Source: Pseudomonas sp. L5B5
Lineage (GTDB): Bacteria; Pseudomonadota; Gammaproteobacteria; Pseudomonadales; Pseudomonadaceae
Direction: 5' to 3'
Length of the DNA stretch: 64,000 bases
Assembly (NCBI RefSeq): GCF_020520285.1
Contig: NZ_CP084742.1
Span: forward strand, 2,232,001 to 2,296,000
Below, piece after piece: positions 47,195 through 57,649 of this stretch. The stretch's first letter is position 1, and every line of letters begins with the position of its first letter. The position numbers and the translations under genes are program-made. A model generated the notes under the pieces. The model was given only the letters and a program-made list of their open reading frames with translations. It did not search any database and was not told the origin of the DNA.

Positions 47195-49315
47195 GTGCCC
47201 GCTGGTCCCTCTCCCCTTCGCCTGTCACTGCTGCTGGGCACGCTGTTCGGCCATTCAGTGCTGGCCGACGACCTGTTCGTGGACAACGCAGCGTTGCCCC
47301 AGGTGTTGACCGCGACCCGGCTGAAACAATCTCCCGCCGCAGTGCCGGGCAGCATGACCGTGCTCGACAGCGAGCTGATCAAGGCCAGCGGTGCACGGGA
47401 CATCAGCGAGCTGCTGCGCCTGGTACCGGGGATGATGGTTGGCGCCATCAGCGGCAACCAGGCCACGGTCAACTACCACGGCACCAATGCCAGCGAAGCC
47501 CGGCGCATGCAGGTGCTGATCGACGGCCGGTCGGTGTACCGCGCCGGGCTGGCCACCGTGGACTGGAGCGACATCCCGGTGGCCATGGAGGACATCGAGC
47601 GCATCGAGGTGTTCCGCGGCCCCAATACCGTCAGCTACGGCGCCAATGCATTGATGGCCGTGGTCAATATCATTACTCGCTCGCCGGCCACCAGCCATGG
47701 CACGCGCGTCAAGGTGACCCGCGGCCAGCGTGGCATCGCCGACTGGTACGCCAGCCAGGGCATCGGCTGGGACGGCGGCGACCTGCGCCTGTCGCTCTCG
47801 GGACAGCAGGACGACGGTTTCGACGAGCGCCTGGACGGTTCGGACTATCGCGACAGCCGGCGCCTGAATCGCATCAGCCTCTCGGTCAGCCAGATGCTCG
47901 ACGAACGCCAGAGCATCGATTGGCAGTTCAATGCCAAGGAAGGCAGCAACCAGCGGCCATATACCTACAAGCCGGTGTTCTCGGGCATCAGCCAGAACGG
48001 CTACAACTCCGACGTGATCGCCAAGGACTACGCCGGCTCCCTGCGCTGGAACCTGGACCTGGACCCGGGACACAGCCTCTATGTACAGGGCTCGGCCCAG
48101 CACTGGGACCGGCAGCAGACCTGGAGAGCCTGCGATGCGGCCCTGTCCTTCAGCCCCGAGCTGACTCGCCTGTGGCAGCTCAACCCGAACTACACCGAGC
48201 GCCTGGCACGCAACATCGCCAGTTATTCGAAGGCACCGGCCGGTTCCCCGGACGAAGAAGCACTGGCGGGGAAAGTCCTTGAGCAATGGAACAAGGAAGG
48301 TGGGAGCAAGCCCGTCTGCGGCAATATCGACCAGAGCGCCCGGGAAACTCGCTACGACCTGGAAATACAGGACACCCTGAGCCTGGCCGACAATCTGCGG
48401 CTGGTCAGCGGCATGAACTATCGTTACGACCGCGCCGACTCCGAGACCTACTTCAACGGCGTGCTGGACGACACCACCTGGCGCCTGTTCGGCCAGCTGG
48501 AGTGGCGGGCCAGCGAACACTGGCTGGTCCAGGGCGGTGCCATGTACGAGGACACAGAGCTGGGCGGCCACTCCCTGACCCCGCGAATCGCGGTCAACTA
48601 CCTGATCACCCCCCGCCACGGGCTGCGAGCGGTGTACTCGGAGGCTATCCGGTCACCAGACATGTTCGAGAACAACGTCAACTGGAGCTACCGGGTCACC
48701 GGCCTGAGCGCCCCGGTCTACGGCCAGGATGGCGCCCAGTACTTCGTCAGGACCCGTGGTCCCGGCAACCTCGACCAGGAGCGCATGCGCTCACGCGAGC
48801 TGGGCTACAACGGCTATTTCGTCGACCAGGCGCTGAACCTCGACATCAAGCTGTTCTATGACGAAATCAGCCAGATGGTCAGCGAGCCACTGCGCAACAA
48901 CCAGTACGTGGCCAGCAACAGCAACTCGGCGCGCTTCACCGGCAGCGAAAGCCAGCTGGACTGGCACCTGAGCCGCGCCGATCGCCTGCGCCTGACCTAC
49001 GCCTACGTCCATGCCCGGGCCAGCAATCCCCTGGACCAGCGCTTGAGCGCCAGCAACAGCGGTTCGGCCGGCTGGCTGCGCAACTGGGGCCAGGGCTGGT
49101 CGAGCGCGCTCTTCTACTATGGGGACAACGCCCTCAACGGCTATCGCTTCCAGCGGGTCGATACCCGCGTCGCCAAGCGCCTGCCCCTGGGCAAGGCCAG
49201 CCTGGAACTGGCGGGCACCCTGCAACAACGGCTCGACCATGAGCCCACCACGTTCGCCGACAACCGCTACGACTCACGGCACACGCTCTATTTCAGCGCG
49301 GAGCTGGAGTTCTAG
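47195..49315 (+). CDS. TonB-dependent outer-membrane receptor (BtuB/Cir-like)
   Basis: A 706-residue receptor. A GTG start gives a signal peptide ending HSVLA, supported by AAGG 7 nt upstream. The plug domain includes LPQVLTATRLKQSPAAVPGS, ARDISELLRLVPGMMVGAIS and IERIEVFRGPNTVSYGANALMAVVNIIT, and the C-terminus ends TLYFSAELEF with the terminal Phe expected of barrels. The substrate is not identifiable. It is followed 1 nt later by a periplasmic binding protein gene whose stop overlaps a hybrid kinase gene, suggesting one operon. No Fur box or cobalamin riboswitch was recognised. Confidence 0.9.
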   Translation: MPAGPSPLRLSLLLGTLFGHSVLADDLFVDNAALPQVLTATRLKQSPAAVPGSMTVLDSELIKASGARDISELLRLVPGMMVGAISGNQATVNYHGTNASEARRMQVLIDGRSVYRAGLATVDWSDIPVAMEDIERIEVFRGPNTVSYGANALMAVVNIITRSPATSHGTRVKVTRGQRGIADWYASQGIGWDGGDLRLSLSGQQDDGFDERLDGSDYRDSRRLNRISLSVSQMLDERQSIDWQFNAKEGSNQRPYTYKPVFSGISQNGYNSDVIAKDYAGSLRWNLDLDPGHSLYVQGSAQHWDRQQTWRACDAALSFSPELTRLWQLNPNYTERLARNIASYSKAPAGSPDEEALAGKVLEQWNKEGGSKPVCGNIDQSARETRYDLEIQDTLSLADNLRLVSGMNYRYDRADSETYFNGVLDDTTWRLFGQLEWRASEHWLVQGGAMYEDTELGGHSLTPRIAVNYLITPRHGLRAVYSEAIRSPDMFENNVNWSYRVTGLSAPVYGQDGAQYFVRTRGPGNLDQERMRSRELGYNGYFVDQALNLDIKLFYDEISQMVSEPLRNNQYVASNSNSARFTGSESQLDWHLSRADRLRLTYAYVHARASNPLDQRLSASNSGSAGWLRNWGQGWSSALFYYGDNALNGYRFQRVDTRVAKRLPLGKASLELAGTLQQRLDHEPTTFADNRYDSRHTLYFSAELEF

Positions 49316-49316
49316 C

Positions 49317-50231
49317 ATGGCCAGTTCCCGCAAGGGCGTGGGTCGACTCGGCTGGGGCCTGCTCCTGCTGGGACTGCTGCTGTGCGCGCCATTGCGGGCG
49401 GCCGACATCCTCCTGACCGCCAACGAAGACAACGAAGGGGTGCGCAACTTCACCCGAGACCTGGCCGACTTGCGCCCCCGGGACCAAGTGCGCTTCGTGC
49501 CCCTGGGGCAACTGCCCGCGCCAGGCCAACTGCCCGCGACCACCCGCCTGGTGCTGCTGGACCCGCAGAGTCTCGACTGGCGCCTGCAAGAACCACAAGG
49601 CCCGGCGACCCTGGTGTTGCGCATCAGTCGCCTGCAGGCCGCCCAGCGCCTGCCGGGCACACCACAGCCCAGGCTCAGCCTGTTGTGGAGCGATCCACCG
49701 ATGGCGCGCCAGCTGCGCCTGATCCGCAGCGTCCTGCCCCAGGTCCGCCGCGTGGGCGTGCTGTACAGCCAGGACAGCCGCTTCCTGCTCGATGAAGTGC
49801 GTGAAGCGGCGCGCTCCCTGGGCCTGGAGATCGTCGCCGAGCCCTGGGACAGCACCGGTGACAGCCGCCCGTTGCATGAGGTGCTGCGCGACAGCGAAGT
49901 CCTGCTGGGGCTGGACGACCCCAGCCTGTACAACCCCAGGACCGTCAAGAACCTGCTGCTCAGCAGCTACGCCCGGCAACAGGCCCTGATCGGGCCCAAC
50001 GCCGGGTTCGTCAGGGCCGGCAGCCTGGCCAGCACCTACAGCGACCAGCAGGACTGGCTGCAGACTCTCGACCAGCTGCTCGACCAGCCTGTGGCCCGCT
50101 GGCCGCGCACGCTGTACCCGACAGCCTTCAAAGTACTGAGCAATCCACAGGTGGCACGCTCCCTGGGCATCGAGGAAATCGACCCCGAGGCCGTTGCGCG
50201 CCAGTTGAGCGAAGGAGAGAAACGCCCATGA
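49317..50231 (+). CDS. Periplasmic ABC substrate-binding-like protein (PF04392 type)
   Basis: A 304-residue exported protein with a signal peptide (LGLLLCAPLRAAD, cut after RAA). It resembles the type 1 periplasmic-binding fold of ABC_sub_bind: SLLWSDPPMARQLRLIRSVLPQVRRVGVLYSQDS and LGLDDPSLYNPRTVKNLLLSSYARQQALIGPNAGFVRAGSLAS. No ABC permease or ATPase is adjacent, so it may sense rather than import. GGAG is 7 nt before the ATG. The next gene, a hybrid kinase, overlaps by 4 nt. Confidence 0.85.
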   Translation: MASSRKGVGRLGWGLLLLGLLLCAPLRAADILLTANEDNEGVRNFTRDLADLRPRDQVRFVPLGQLPAPGQLPATTRLVLLDPQSLDWRLQEPQGPATLVLRISRLQAAQRLPGTPQPRLSLLWSDPPMARQLRLIRSVLPQVRRVGVLYSQDSRFLLDEVREAARSLGLEIVAEPWDSTGDSRPLHEVLRDSEVLLGLDDPSLYNPRTVKNLLLSSYARQQALIGPNAGFVRAGSLASTYSDQQDWLQTLDQLLDQPVARWPRTLYPTAFKVLSNPQVARSLGIEEIDPEAVARQLSEGEKRP

Positions 50232-52129
50232 CATTGCGTCGCCGTTGGGACATCCACGCCCGCACCCAGCTCATCAGCCTCGGTCCTGCCTTGCTCCTGA
50301 CGCTGTTGCTGATCAGCTTCTTCACCTTCGTGCGCATCCAAGACTTGCACCAGGAGCAGGATCACACCGGCCAACTGATCGCCAACCAGCTGGCCCCCGC
50401 CACCGAGTACGGCTTGATCTCCGGCAACAACGAAGGACTGGAAAGCCTGCTGCAGGCGACGCTGACCACGCCCCACGTGCATTTTGTCGAAGTGCAGGAC
50501 AGCGCCAACAACATCCTGGTGTATGTCGAACAACCCTCGGCCAGCCGCGATCATGCGCAGCAGATCAAGGTGTTCCAGGCCCCGGTGCGGCTGCAGCGCA
50601 TCCAGGTGCACAACGACTTCCTGCAGGAGGCACCGGGCAGCCTGGCCAGCCAGGGCGACGGCTACCTGGGGCGGGTGATCGTCGGCATGTCCAACGATGC
50701 CTTCAGCCAGCGCCAGCAGGAAATCGTCCTCAAGGCCGGCATCCTCGCCCTGTTCGCCCTGCTCTTCACCTACCTGCTGGCCCGACGCCTGGCCGCCGGC
50801 CTGGCCCAACCGATCAGCGCCATGAGCAACGCGGTCAAGGCGATCCAGGAGGGCGATTTCAAGACGCCACTGCCCATCGTCGATGACGGCGAACTGGGCA
50901 ACCTGGCCCGGCATATCAACAACCTCGCGGCCGGCCTCGAACTGGCCAGCCGCGAGCAGCAGCAGGCCATGTCGCAACTGATCCAGACCCGGGAAGAGGC
51001 GGAACGGGCGAACAAGGCCAAGTCGGACTTTCTGGCGATGATGAGCCACGAACTGCGCACCCCGATGAATGGCGTGCTGGGCATGCTGCAGTTGCTGGAA
51101 ACCACCGAGATGACCCGCGAACAGAGCGAGTACGCCGCGCTGGCTTCGGAGTCCACCGAACACCTGCTCAAGGTGATCAACGACATCCTCGATTTCTCCC
51201 GCATCGAACGTTCGGCCCTGGAGCTGGAACACATCCCGTTCAACCTGTCCGAACTGATCGGCAGCTCGGCCCAGGCCTTCCAGCACACCGCCCTGCAGCG
51301 CGGCCTGGACCTGAGGCTGCGGATTCCGCCAGGGATGGAGTCGCTGCAGGTCAAGGGCGACCCGACACGGATCCGCCAGATCCTGGTCAACCTGATCGGC
51401 AACGCGCTGAAGTTCACCGAGCAAGGCAGCGTCACCGTCGAGTCGCAGTGGCAGACCCTGGATCATGAGCTGCTGTGGTTCACCTGCTCGGTGCGCGACA
51501 GCGGCATCGGCATCAATCCGGCGAGCCTGGAATCGATGTTCGACGCCTTCCAGCAGGCCGACAGCTCGATTTCCCGGCGCTATGGCGGCACCGGGCTGGG
51601 CTTGCCCATCGCTCGGACCCTGGCCGAGCGCATGGGCGGCACCCTGCGCGCCCAAAGCGAGGAAGGCCACGGATCGGTATTCACCCTGGAGATCCCGCTG
51701 GCGTTGTTCCAACAGAGCCTGCCGGTGCTCGCCCCGCGGGTCAGCACGACGGCGCATCAGGGCGAAGGCCGCAACGTGCTGCTGGTGGAGGACAATCCGG
51801 TGAACCAGACCGTGATCCAGGCCATGCTGCGCAGCCTGGGCTTCAGCGTGAGCATCGTGACCGATGGCGTCCAGGCGGTGCGCAGCGCCGAAAGCCTGAT
51901 TTTCGAAGCGATCCTGATGGATTGCCGGTTGCCGCTGGTCGACGGCTACGAAGCCACCCGACAGATCCGGCAATTGCCCGGTTGTGCCGATCTGCCCATC
52001 ATCGCGCTGACCGCCAACGCCTTGCAGGGCGACCGTGAAGCCTGTCTCGCGGCGGGCATGAACGACTATCTGGCGAAACCTTTCAAGCGGGCGGATCTGC
52101 AGCAAATTCTCCAACGTTGGGTGCAGTAG
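50228..52129 (+). CDS. Hybrid sensor histidine kinase/response regulator (PA1611-like)
   Basis: A 633-residue hybrid kinase. TM1 (about 17-37), a periplasmic sensor of about 130 residues, TM2 (about 168-186), HAMP, HisKA with SHELRTP (His274), HATPase with NALKF (Asn392), DSGIGI and GTGLGL, then a receiver with Asp565 in ILMDCRLPLVDG and Lys617. No HPt domain is attached, so an outside phosphotransfer protein is needed. Position directly upstream of fabA matches P. aeruginosa PA1611, reported to bind RetS and affect the Gac/Rsm pathway; orthology is inferred from synteny and architecture. Confidence 0.9.
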   Translation: MTLRRRWDIHARTQLISLGPALLLTLLLISFFTFVRIQDLHQEQDHTGQLIANQLAPATEYGLISGNNEGLESLLQATLTTPHVHFVEVQDSANNILVYVEQPSASRDHAQQIKVFQAPVRLQRIQVHNDFLQEAPGSLASQGDGYLGRVIVGMSNDAFSQRQQEIVLKAGILALFALLFTYLLARRLAAGLAQPISAMSNAVKAIQEGDFKTPLPIVDDGELGNLARHINNLAAGLELASREQQQAMSQLIQTREEAERANKAKSDFLAMMSHELRTPMNGVLGMLQLLETTEMTREQSEYAALASESTEHLLKVINDILDFSRIERSALELEHIPFNLSELIGSSAQAFQHTALQRGLDLRLRIPPGMESLQVKGDPTRIRQILVNLIGNALKFTEQGSVTVESQWQTLDHELLWFTCSVRDSGIGINPASLESMFDAFQQADSSISRRYGGTGLGLPIARTLAERMGGTLRAQSEEGHGSVFTLEIPLALFQQSLPVLAPRVSTTAHQGEGRNVLLVEDNPVNQTVIQAMLRSLGFSVSIVTDGVQAVRSAESLIFEAILMDCRLPLVDGYEATRQIRQLPGCADLPIIALTANALQGDREACLAAGMNDYLAKPFKRADLQQILQRWVQ

Positions 52130-52227
52130 CAGGCTATTTTCAAACATCTGCGACTGGCGTGGCGGGCGAAAGTGCGGCAGTCTTAGGCACCCGATGGGGC
52201 CCCGAAAAGGCCCTCGAAAAAAATTTC

Positions 52228-52245
52228 AGTGCACAAGTGTACATT
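52228..52245. promoter_or_regulatory. Candidate operator upstream of fabAB
   Basis: AGTGCACA-AG-TGTACATT is an imperfect palindrome in the 248-bp fabA upstream region, about 130 bp before the ATG. In P. aeruginosa the TetR-type repressor DesT controls fabAB; whether this is its site cannot be decided by eye. Confidence 0.35.
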
Positions 52246-52377
52246 CATGCCCTTTGCGCTGTGACTTTCACTACAACGCAATAGTCTATGAGTAGGCTGC
52301 CGGCTCGAGGCATGAACGCTTCGATCGGCTGGGAAGATTTGCCCAACCCTGCCGCACGGGACTATTGAGGAGCTCGC

Positions 52378-52893
52378 ATGACCAAACAAAACGCCTTTAC
52401 TCGGGAAGACCTGCTGCGCTGCAGTCGCGGTGAGCTGTTCGGCCCAGGTAATGCGCAACTGCCCGCCGGTAACATGCTGATGATCGATCGCATCACCCAT
52501 ATCAGCGGCGAAGGCGGCAAGTACGGCAAAGGTGAGTTGGTCGCCGAGCTGGATATCACTCCAGACCTGTGGTTTTTCGCCTGCCACTTCGAAGGCGATC
52601 CGGTCATGCCAGGTTGCCTGGGCCTGGATGCCATGTGGCAGCTGGTGGGTTTCTACCTGGGCTGGCAAGGCCTGCCAGGCCGCGGCCGTGCACTGGGTTC
52701 GGGAGAAGTCAAATTCTTCGGCCAGGTCCTGCCAACGGCCAAGAAGGTCACCTACAACATTCATATCAAGCGCGTCCTGAAGGGCAAGCTGAACCTGGCC
52801 ATCGCCGATGGTTCGGTCAGCGTCGACGGCAAGGAAATCTACACTGCCGAAGGCCTGCGGGTCGGCGTGTTCACCTCCACTGACAATTTTTAA
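52378..52893 (+). CDS. fabA: 3-hydroxydecanoyl-ACP dehydratase/isomerase
   Basis: A 171-residue bifunctional enzyme that dehydrates 3-hydroxydecanoyl-ACP and isomerises the product, starting unsaturated fatty acid synthesis. Active-site residues are His70 in [14 protein letters not shown] and Asp84 in LGLDAMWQ, the same numbering as in E. coli. AGGAG is 6 nt before the ATG. fabB follows after 11 nt. Confidence 0.98.
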   Translation: MTKQNAFTREDLLRCSRGELFGPGNAQLPAGNMLMIDRITHISGEGGKYGKGELVAELDITPDLWFFACHFEGDPVMPGCLGLDAMWQLVGFYLGWQGLPGRGRALGSGEVKFFGQVLPTAKKVTYNIHIKRVLKGKLNLAIADGSVSVDGKEIYTAEGLRVGVFTSTDNF

Positions 52894-52904
52894 GGGTTAT
52901 CCGC

Positions 52905-54125
52905 ATGCGCCGCGTCGTTATCACTGGTCTGGGCATCGTTTCGTGCCTGGGCAATGACAAAGAGACCGTCTCCGCTAACCTGCGTGCAAGTCGCCCTGGC
53001 ATCCGCTTCAACCCGGAATATGCCGAAATGGGTCTGCGTAGCCAGGTTTCCGGCTCCATCGACCTGAACCTCGAAGAACTGATCGATCGCAAGATCTATC
53101 GTTTCGTCGGCCACGCGGCAGCTTATGCGTACCTGGCGATGAAAGACGCCATTGCCGACTCCGGCCTGACCGAAGAGCAAGTGTCCAACCCGCGTACCGG
53201 CCTGATCGCCGGCTCCGGCGGTGCCTCGACCCTGAACCAGATGGAAGCGCTGGACATCCTGCGCGAGAAAGGCGTGAAGCGTGTTGGCCCGTACCGCGTC
53301 ACCCGGACCATGAGCAGCACTGTTTCCGCCTGCCTGGCCACCCCGTTCAAGATCAAGGGCCTGAACTACTCCATCGCGTCGGCCTGCGCCACTAGCGCCC
53401 ACTGCATCGGGACTGCCATGGAGCAGATCCAGATGGGCAAGCAGGACATCGTCTTCGCTGGCGGCGGTGAAGAAGAACACTGGACCCAGTCGTTCCTGTT
53501 CGACGCCATGGGCGCCCTGTCCACCCAGTACAACGAAACTCCGGAAAAGGCCTCCCGCGCCTATGACGCCAAGCGTGACGGCTTCGTCATCGCCGGCGGT
53601 GGCGGTATGGTGGTGGTCGAGGAGCTGGAACACGCCCTGGCCCGTGGCGCCAAGATCTACGCGGAAATCGTCGGCTACGGCGCCACTTCCGATGGCTACG
53701 ACATGGTGGCTCCAAGTGGCGAAGGCGCGATCCGCTGCATGCAGATGGCCATGTCCACCGTCGACACCCCGATCGACTACCTGAACACCCACGGCACTTC
53801 GACGCCGGTTGGCGACGTCGCCGAAATGAAAGGCGTACGTGAAGTGTTTGCCGACAAGGCGCCGGCCATCAGCTCCACCAAGAGCCTGTCGGGTCACTCC
53901 CTGGGCGCCGCCGGCGTTCACGAAGCGATCTACTGCATGCTGATGATGGAAGGCAACTTCATGGCCGGCTCGGCCAACGTCGACGAACTGGATCCGGAAG
54001 TGGCCGACATGCCGATCCTGACCAAGACCCGCGAAGACGCCACCATCAACACCGTGATGAGCAACAGCTTCGGCTTCGGTGGCACCAACGCCACCCTGGT
54101 GCTGAAGCGCTGGCAGGGCAAGTAA
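52905..54125 (+). CDS. fabB: 3-oxoacyl-ACP synthase I
   Basis: A 406-residue elongating ketosynthase that extends the cis-3-decenoyl chain made by FabA. The nucleophile Cys161 is in [11 protein letters not shown], and the two His residues are in [11 protein letters not shown] and [16 protein letters not shown] lies about 8 nt before the ATG. fabAB is an operon. Confidence 0.98.
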   Translation: MRRVVITGLGIVSCLGNDKETVSANLRASRPGIRFNPEYAEMGLRSQVSGSIDLNLEELIDRKIYRFVGHAAAYAYLAMKDAIADSGLTEEQVSNPRTGLIAGSGGASTLNQMEALDILREKGVKRVGPYRVTRTMSSTVSACLATPFKIKGLNYSIASACATSAHCIGTAMEQIQMGKQDIVFAGGGEEEHWTQSFLFDAMGALSTQYNETPEKASRAYDAKRDGFVIAGGGGMVVVEELEHALARGAKIYAEIVGYGATSDGYDMVAPSGEGAIRCMQMAMSTVDTPIDYLNTHGTSTPVGDVAEMKGVREVFADKAPAISSTKSLSGHSLGAAGVHEAIYCMLMMEGNFMAGSANVDELDPEVADMPILTKTREDATINTVMSNSFGFGGTNATLVLKRWQGK

Positions 54126-54142
54126 GCCCCGCCGCTCTCCTG

Positions 54143-54172
54143 AAAAAGCCCCGACTGGTTCGGGGCTTTTTC
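54143..54172 (+). terminator. fabAB terminator
   Basis: AAAAAGCCCCGA and TCGGGGCTTTTT arms with a short loop 18 nt after the fabB stop. It also faces the end of the convergent chemoreceptor gene. Confidence 0.88.
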
Positions 54173-54183
54173 TTGCCTGCGAT

Positions 54184-55809
54184 CTACACCGAGAAACGCG
54201 CCACCATGGTGTTCAGGTCCACCGCCAGGCGCGACAGTTCCTGGCTGGCGGCGCTGGTCTGGTTGGCGCCCGCCGAGGTCTGGTGGGCCAGGTCGCGGAT
54301 GTTCATCAGGTTGCGGTCCACCTCTCGCGCCACCGCCGCCTGCTGCTCCGAGGCGCTCGCAATGACTATGTTGCGCTCGTTGATCTCGGTGAATGCCGAG
54401 GCAATCTCCTCAAGGGCCTGGCCGGCCGCCTTGGCCACCTCCAGGGTCGAGCGAGCACGGGTATTGCTCTGCTGCATGGCGTTTACCGCCTGGTCGGTGC
54501 CCTGCTGGATTCCACCGATCATCTGCTCGATCTCCTGGGTCGACTGCTGGGTCCGGTGGGCCAGTGCCCTTACTTCATCGGCCACCACGGCAAAACCACG
54601 CCCGGCATCCCCTGCCCGCGCCGCCTCGATGGCTGCGTTCAGGGCCAGGAGATTGGTCTGCTCGGCGATGGCGCGGATCACTTCCAATACCTTGCTGATG
54701 CCATAGACTTTCTGCGCCAGGTCTTCGACCTGGCCAGCATTGGCGGTCACATCCTGTGCCAGCGACTCGATGGACAGCACCGTCTGCTGCACCTGCTCGC
54801 GCCCATGCTGGGCGATCCGGTCGGACTCCCGGGAAGCCTGGGACGTGGCCACGGCATTGCTGGCCACCTCCTCCACCGCCGCCGTCATCTGGTTCACCGC
54901 CGTGGCCGCCTGCTCGATTTCCTGGCTCTGCTGATGCAGGCCGCGGGTCGCATCCTCGGTGACGCTGCTGAGTTCTTCCGAGGCCGAGGCCAACTGGCTG
55001 GAGGAATCGGAAATCCGCTTGATGGTTTCCCGTAGGCTGTGCTGCATGGCCTTGAGCGCCTGCAGCAGGCGGGCCGGCTCATCCTTGCCGATCACCTTGA
55101 TATCGCCCGTCAGGTCGCCCCCGGCCACCACCTCGGCCACGCTCAGCGATTGCGCCAGCGGCAGGACGATACTGCGCGTCAGCAGGAGGGCCAGGCCGAT
55201 GGTCACCAGTGCCGCGACCACGATCATGACCACCACCCATATCCGCGACTTGCTGAACACCGCCTTGGCCAGGTCCGTGGCCTGGGTGGCACTCTGCTTG
55301 TTCAACTCCACCAGCTCGTGCAGCGTGGTGGCCATCTCGTCGGCCAACTGGTTCATCTCGCCGTTGACGACCTTGACCCCCTCCTCCACCTGGTTCTGGC
55401 TGGAGTACGCCATGACCTGGGCCTGACGCTCCAGGTACTGCTTCTCTATGGACTTGAAGCGGTCGAACAGCACACGCTCCTGGGGCAGCACGATCAGCGA
55501 CTCATAACGGCCCTGGGCAATACTCAGGCCCTTCTTGATGTCGTTGATCTTGCCTTCGTTCTGGACAATTGCCTGCGGGGCGCGGTTGATCAGCAGGCGC
55601 AGGGTCAGGGCACGGATCCGCAACAGGTCCTGGCTCATGTCGCCGACGGACATGACACTGGGCAGCCAGTTGCTCTCCACTTCGTCCGATTGCTGGCGCA
55701 TGTTGGCCATTTGCATCAGGGCGAACGCCCCGAGGATAAACACCATGAGCGCCAGCAAACCAAAACCCAGGCTTGCGCGTGGCGCAATATTGAGACTTCT
55801 GAGACTCAT
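54184..55809 (-). CDS. Methyl-accepting chemotaxis protein with four-helix-bundle sensor
   Basis: A 541-residue receptor. TM1 is about 13-35, the periplasmic helical domain of about 150 residues fits the 4HB_MCP fold, TM2 is about 190-213, followed by HAMP and the signalling domain with tip [25 protein letters not shown] is 8 nt before the ATG. In P. aeruginosa a chemoreceptor gene (PA1608) also follows fabAB. The ligand is unknown. Confidence 0.92.
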   Translation of the reverse strand: MSLRSLNIAPRASLGFGLLALMVFILGAFALMQMANMRQQSDEVESNWLPSVMSVGDMSQDLLRIRALTLRLLINRAPQAIVQNEGKINDIKKGLSIAQGRYESLIVLPQERVLFDRFKSIEKQYLERQAQVMAYSSQNQVEEGVKVVNGEMNQLADEMATTLHELVELNKQSATQATDLAKAVFSKSRIWVVVMIVVAALVTIGLALLLTRSIVLPLAQSLSVAEVVAGGDLTGDIKVIGKDEPARLLQALKAMQHSLRETIKRISDSSSQLASASEELSSVTEDATRGLHQQSQEIEQAATAVNQMTAAVEEVASNAVATSQASRESDRIAQHGREQVQQTVLSIESLAQDVTANAGQVEDLAQKVYGISKVLEVIRAIAEQTNLLALNAAIEAARAGDAGRGFAVVADEVRALAHRTQQSTQEIEQMIGGIQQGTDQAVNAMQQSNTRARSTLEVAKAAGQALEEIASAFTEINERNIVIASASEQQAAVAREVDRNLMNIRDLAHQTSAGANQTSAASQELSRLAVDLNTMVARFSV

Positions 55810-55948
55810 TCCTTTGGCTCCTTCCTAGAGCGCTGCAAGACCTTGCAGCAGGGTGCTCTTAGACGGTATCGGGCCGGAAGGAATTTGCGTAAGACGAAAA
55901 AGTGATATCAAAACGCCCAAGCACTTCGATACCTGGGCGTAAAACGAT

Positions 55949-56413
55949 TCAGCGCACGGAAAATCGCTGTTCTGCCAACAAACGGTCGCCCTGGAACACC
56001 ATGAAGTGCCATTCACCCGGGACGATTTCATGGTTTTCGGTGAATTCGTAGGCCATCACATCCTGGGGCGCATTGGGCACCAGTTTCTGGGTGACCTCGA
56101 GTTTGTCATGGCGCACCCCGTCCGGCGTGCGGATGCCGGGTGTCAGGTACAACAGGGTCAGGGGCTGGCCATCGGCAACCTTGCCCTGCAACTGGTAGCG
56201 CATGCCGAACTTGGTGCCCAGCCTGGCCGGCACCACGGAGGTCTGCTGGATCTTCTCGTTGCTGCGGCGCAGTATCCGCTCCCCGGACTGCAGCTCGGCC
56301 TTGGGTCCTTCGAACAAGCCGTACTCCACGGCGCCTTCGACGCGGACCTCGGCGCAGGCCAGGCCGCTGAAGATCATCAGCGCCGCCAGGACGCTTGAAC
56401 GAGTGAGATGCAT
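55949..56413 (-). CDS. DUF3859 domain-containing exported protein
   Basis: A 154-residue protein with a signal peptide (IFSGLACA) and the DUF3859 region including VVPARLGTKFGMRYQL and the C-terminal PGEWHFMVFQGDRLLAEQRF. AGGAG is 6 nt before the ATG. Function unknown; family members are periplasmic. Confidence 0.88.
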   Translation of the reverse strand: MHLTRSSVLAALMIFSGLACAEVRVEGAVEYGLFEGPKAELQSGERILRRSNEKIQQTSVVPARLGTKFGMRYQLQGKVADGQPLTLLYLTPGIRTPDGVRHDKLEVTQKLVPNAPQDVMAYEFTENHEIVPGEWHFMVFQGDRLLAEQRFSVR

Positions 56414-56492
56414 ATCGCGCTCCTTGTTTGAGATGGCGCGAGCTTATGAAGAAGGAGTGACAGGTTGATGACAGTCCGTGACAGAAGCGACT

Positions 56493-57506
56493 TCAGCGTG
56501 AGGCCGGGAGAATGGCCAGGAAGTTGTCACGGGCTACCTTGCGAGCCACCTCCTCTGGCAGGGCATCGAGGAACCCATCGAAGCCGTGCAGTTCTTGCCC
56601 CAGCTTGTCGAAGCGACCGACCACGTCCGAACCCAGCATGAACCGCTCTGGAAAGCGCTCCACCAGGTGCAGCCACTCAGGGCGAGCCGTGCCTTGCTCG
56701 TCCAGCAGATAAGGGGTGAGTAGGCTCCAGGACAAATCGATGTAGAGATTGGGATAACGCTCCAGCAAGCGCTCCAGGGTGGGCAGCAAGAACCCCAGGT
56801 GCTCCTGGTGGCGATGGATCTCGGCGCTGGTGCCGGCATGGGCCCAGATGAAACGCGTCTGCGGATGCTGAGCCAGGGGCTCTTCGATTTCCGCCAGGTA
56901 CAGAGGGTTGCGCTCACGCTTGGAGGTGATGTTCGAGTGCAGCATTACCGGCAGATCGTGCTCTGCGGCCAGGCGGTAGACCTTGGCCAGGGCCTCGTTG
57001 TTGGCCCGTGGCGTGTCGCCATCGATCAGCGCGGTGAGGTCGTCGTGGCGGGTGAAAACCTCGCCGATGCCCTGCCAGAGCCCCGGATCGAGCTCGAGCA
57101 TGCGCCGGACGTGGGCCGCGGCATTCTTGTCATTGGGATTGAACCCCGACAGGAACGGATGCAGACGCCGACGCTGCTCGACCGGCAGTTGCTTCACCGC
57201 AGCGGCCACCAGTACATCGGTGGCGCTGTACCAATAGGCACCGGCATCGTCACCTGCGTAGTAGCGTGGGCGCTTGGGTTCGTCCTCATGCCATTTCTTG
57301 GCCACCGGAATCCCGGAGATCATCACCTGCTCGATCCGGTTGTCGGCCATGGCCTTGAGCAACGCAGGCATGCCCTGGGTTTCCTGGAAGAAGTCGACGT
57401 AGTGCAGGTGCGCATCGCTGTAGACGTAGTCCCGAGCCTGGGCCGTCGCCAGGGGCAGCAGCGCGCAGATCCACAATGTGCCTGCGTAGAAAGCGTTCCA
57501 GTGCAC
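56493..57506 (-). CDS. Exported amidohydrolase-superfamily protein
   Basis: A 337-residue protein with a signal peptide (WICALLPLATAQARD) and a TIM-barrel amidohydrolase domain. Candidate metal ligands are SDAHLHYVD (HxH), MLHSN, WAHAGTS and the Asp of MLGSDVVGRFD. The GTG at 57506 is 8 nt from AGGAG; a GTG three codons earlier abuts that site. The reaction is not identifiable; the family includes lactonases and decarboxylases. Confidence 0.85.
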   Translation of the reverse strand: MHWNAFYAGTLWICALLPLATAQARDYVYSDAHLHYVDFFQETQGMPALLKAMADNRIEQVMISGIPVAKKWHEDEPKRPRYYAGDDAGAYWYSATDVLVAAAVKQLPVEQRRRLHPFLSGFNPNDKNAAAHVRRMLELDPGLWQGIGEVFTRHDDLTALIDGDTPRANNEALAKVYRLAAEHDLPVMLHSNITSKRERNPLYLAEIEEPLAQHPQTRFIWAHAGTSAEIHRHQEHLGFLLPTLERLLERYPNLYIDLSWSLLTPYLLDEQGTARPEWLHLVERFPERFMLGSDVVGRFDKLGQELHGFDGFLDALPEEVARKVARDNFLAILPASR

Positions 57507-57649
57507 CGCGCCCACTCCTGAGGTTCGAAGCAGGAGACCGTGACGCCAGGTCGCAGGTTCAGAAAAAGGGGAACGCTCGCGTTGTGCGATGCTCTATAAC
57601 TTCAGCACCTTTAATGCCTGGTTCCATCAATCACTGCCTGAGGTTTGCC

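Noticed and set aside
50036-52147. A 703-residue minus-strand open frame over the hybrid kinase
   Set aside because: It is antisense to a complete kinase with all motifs.
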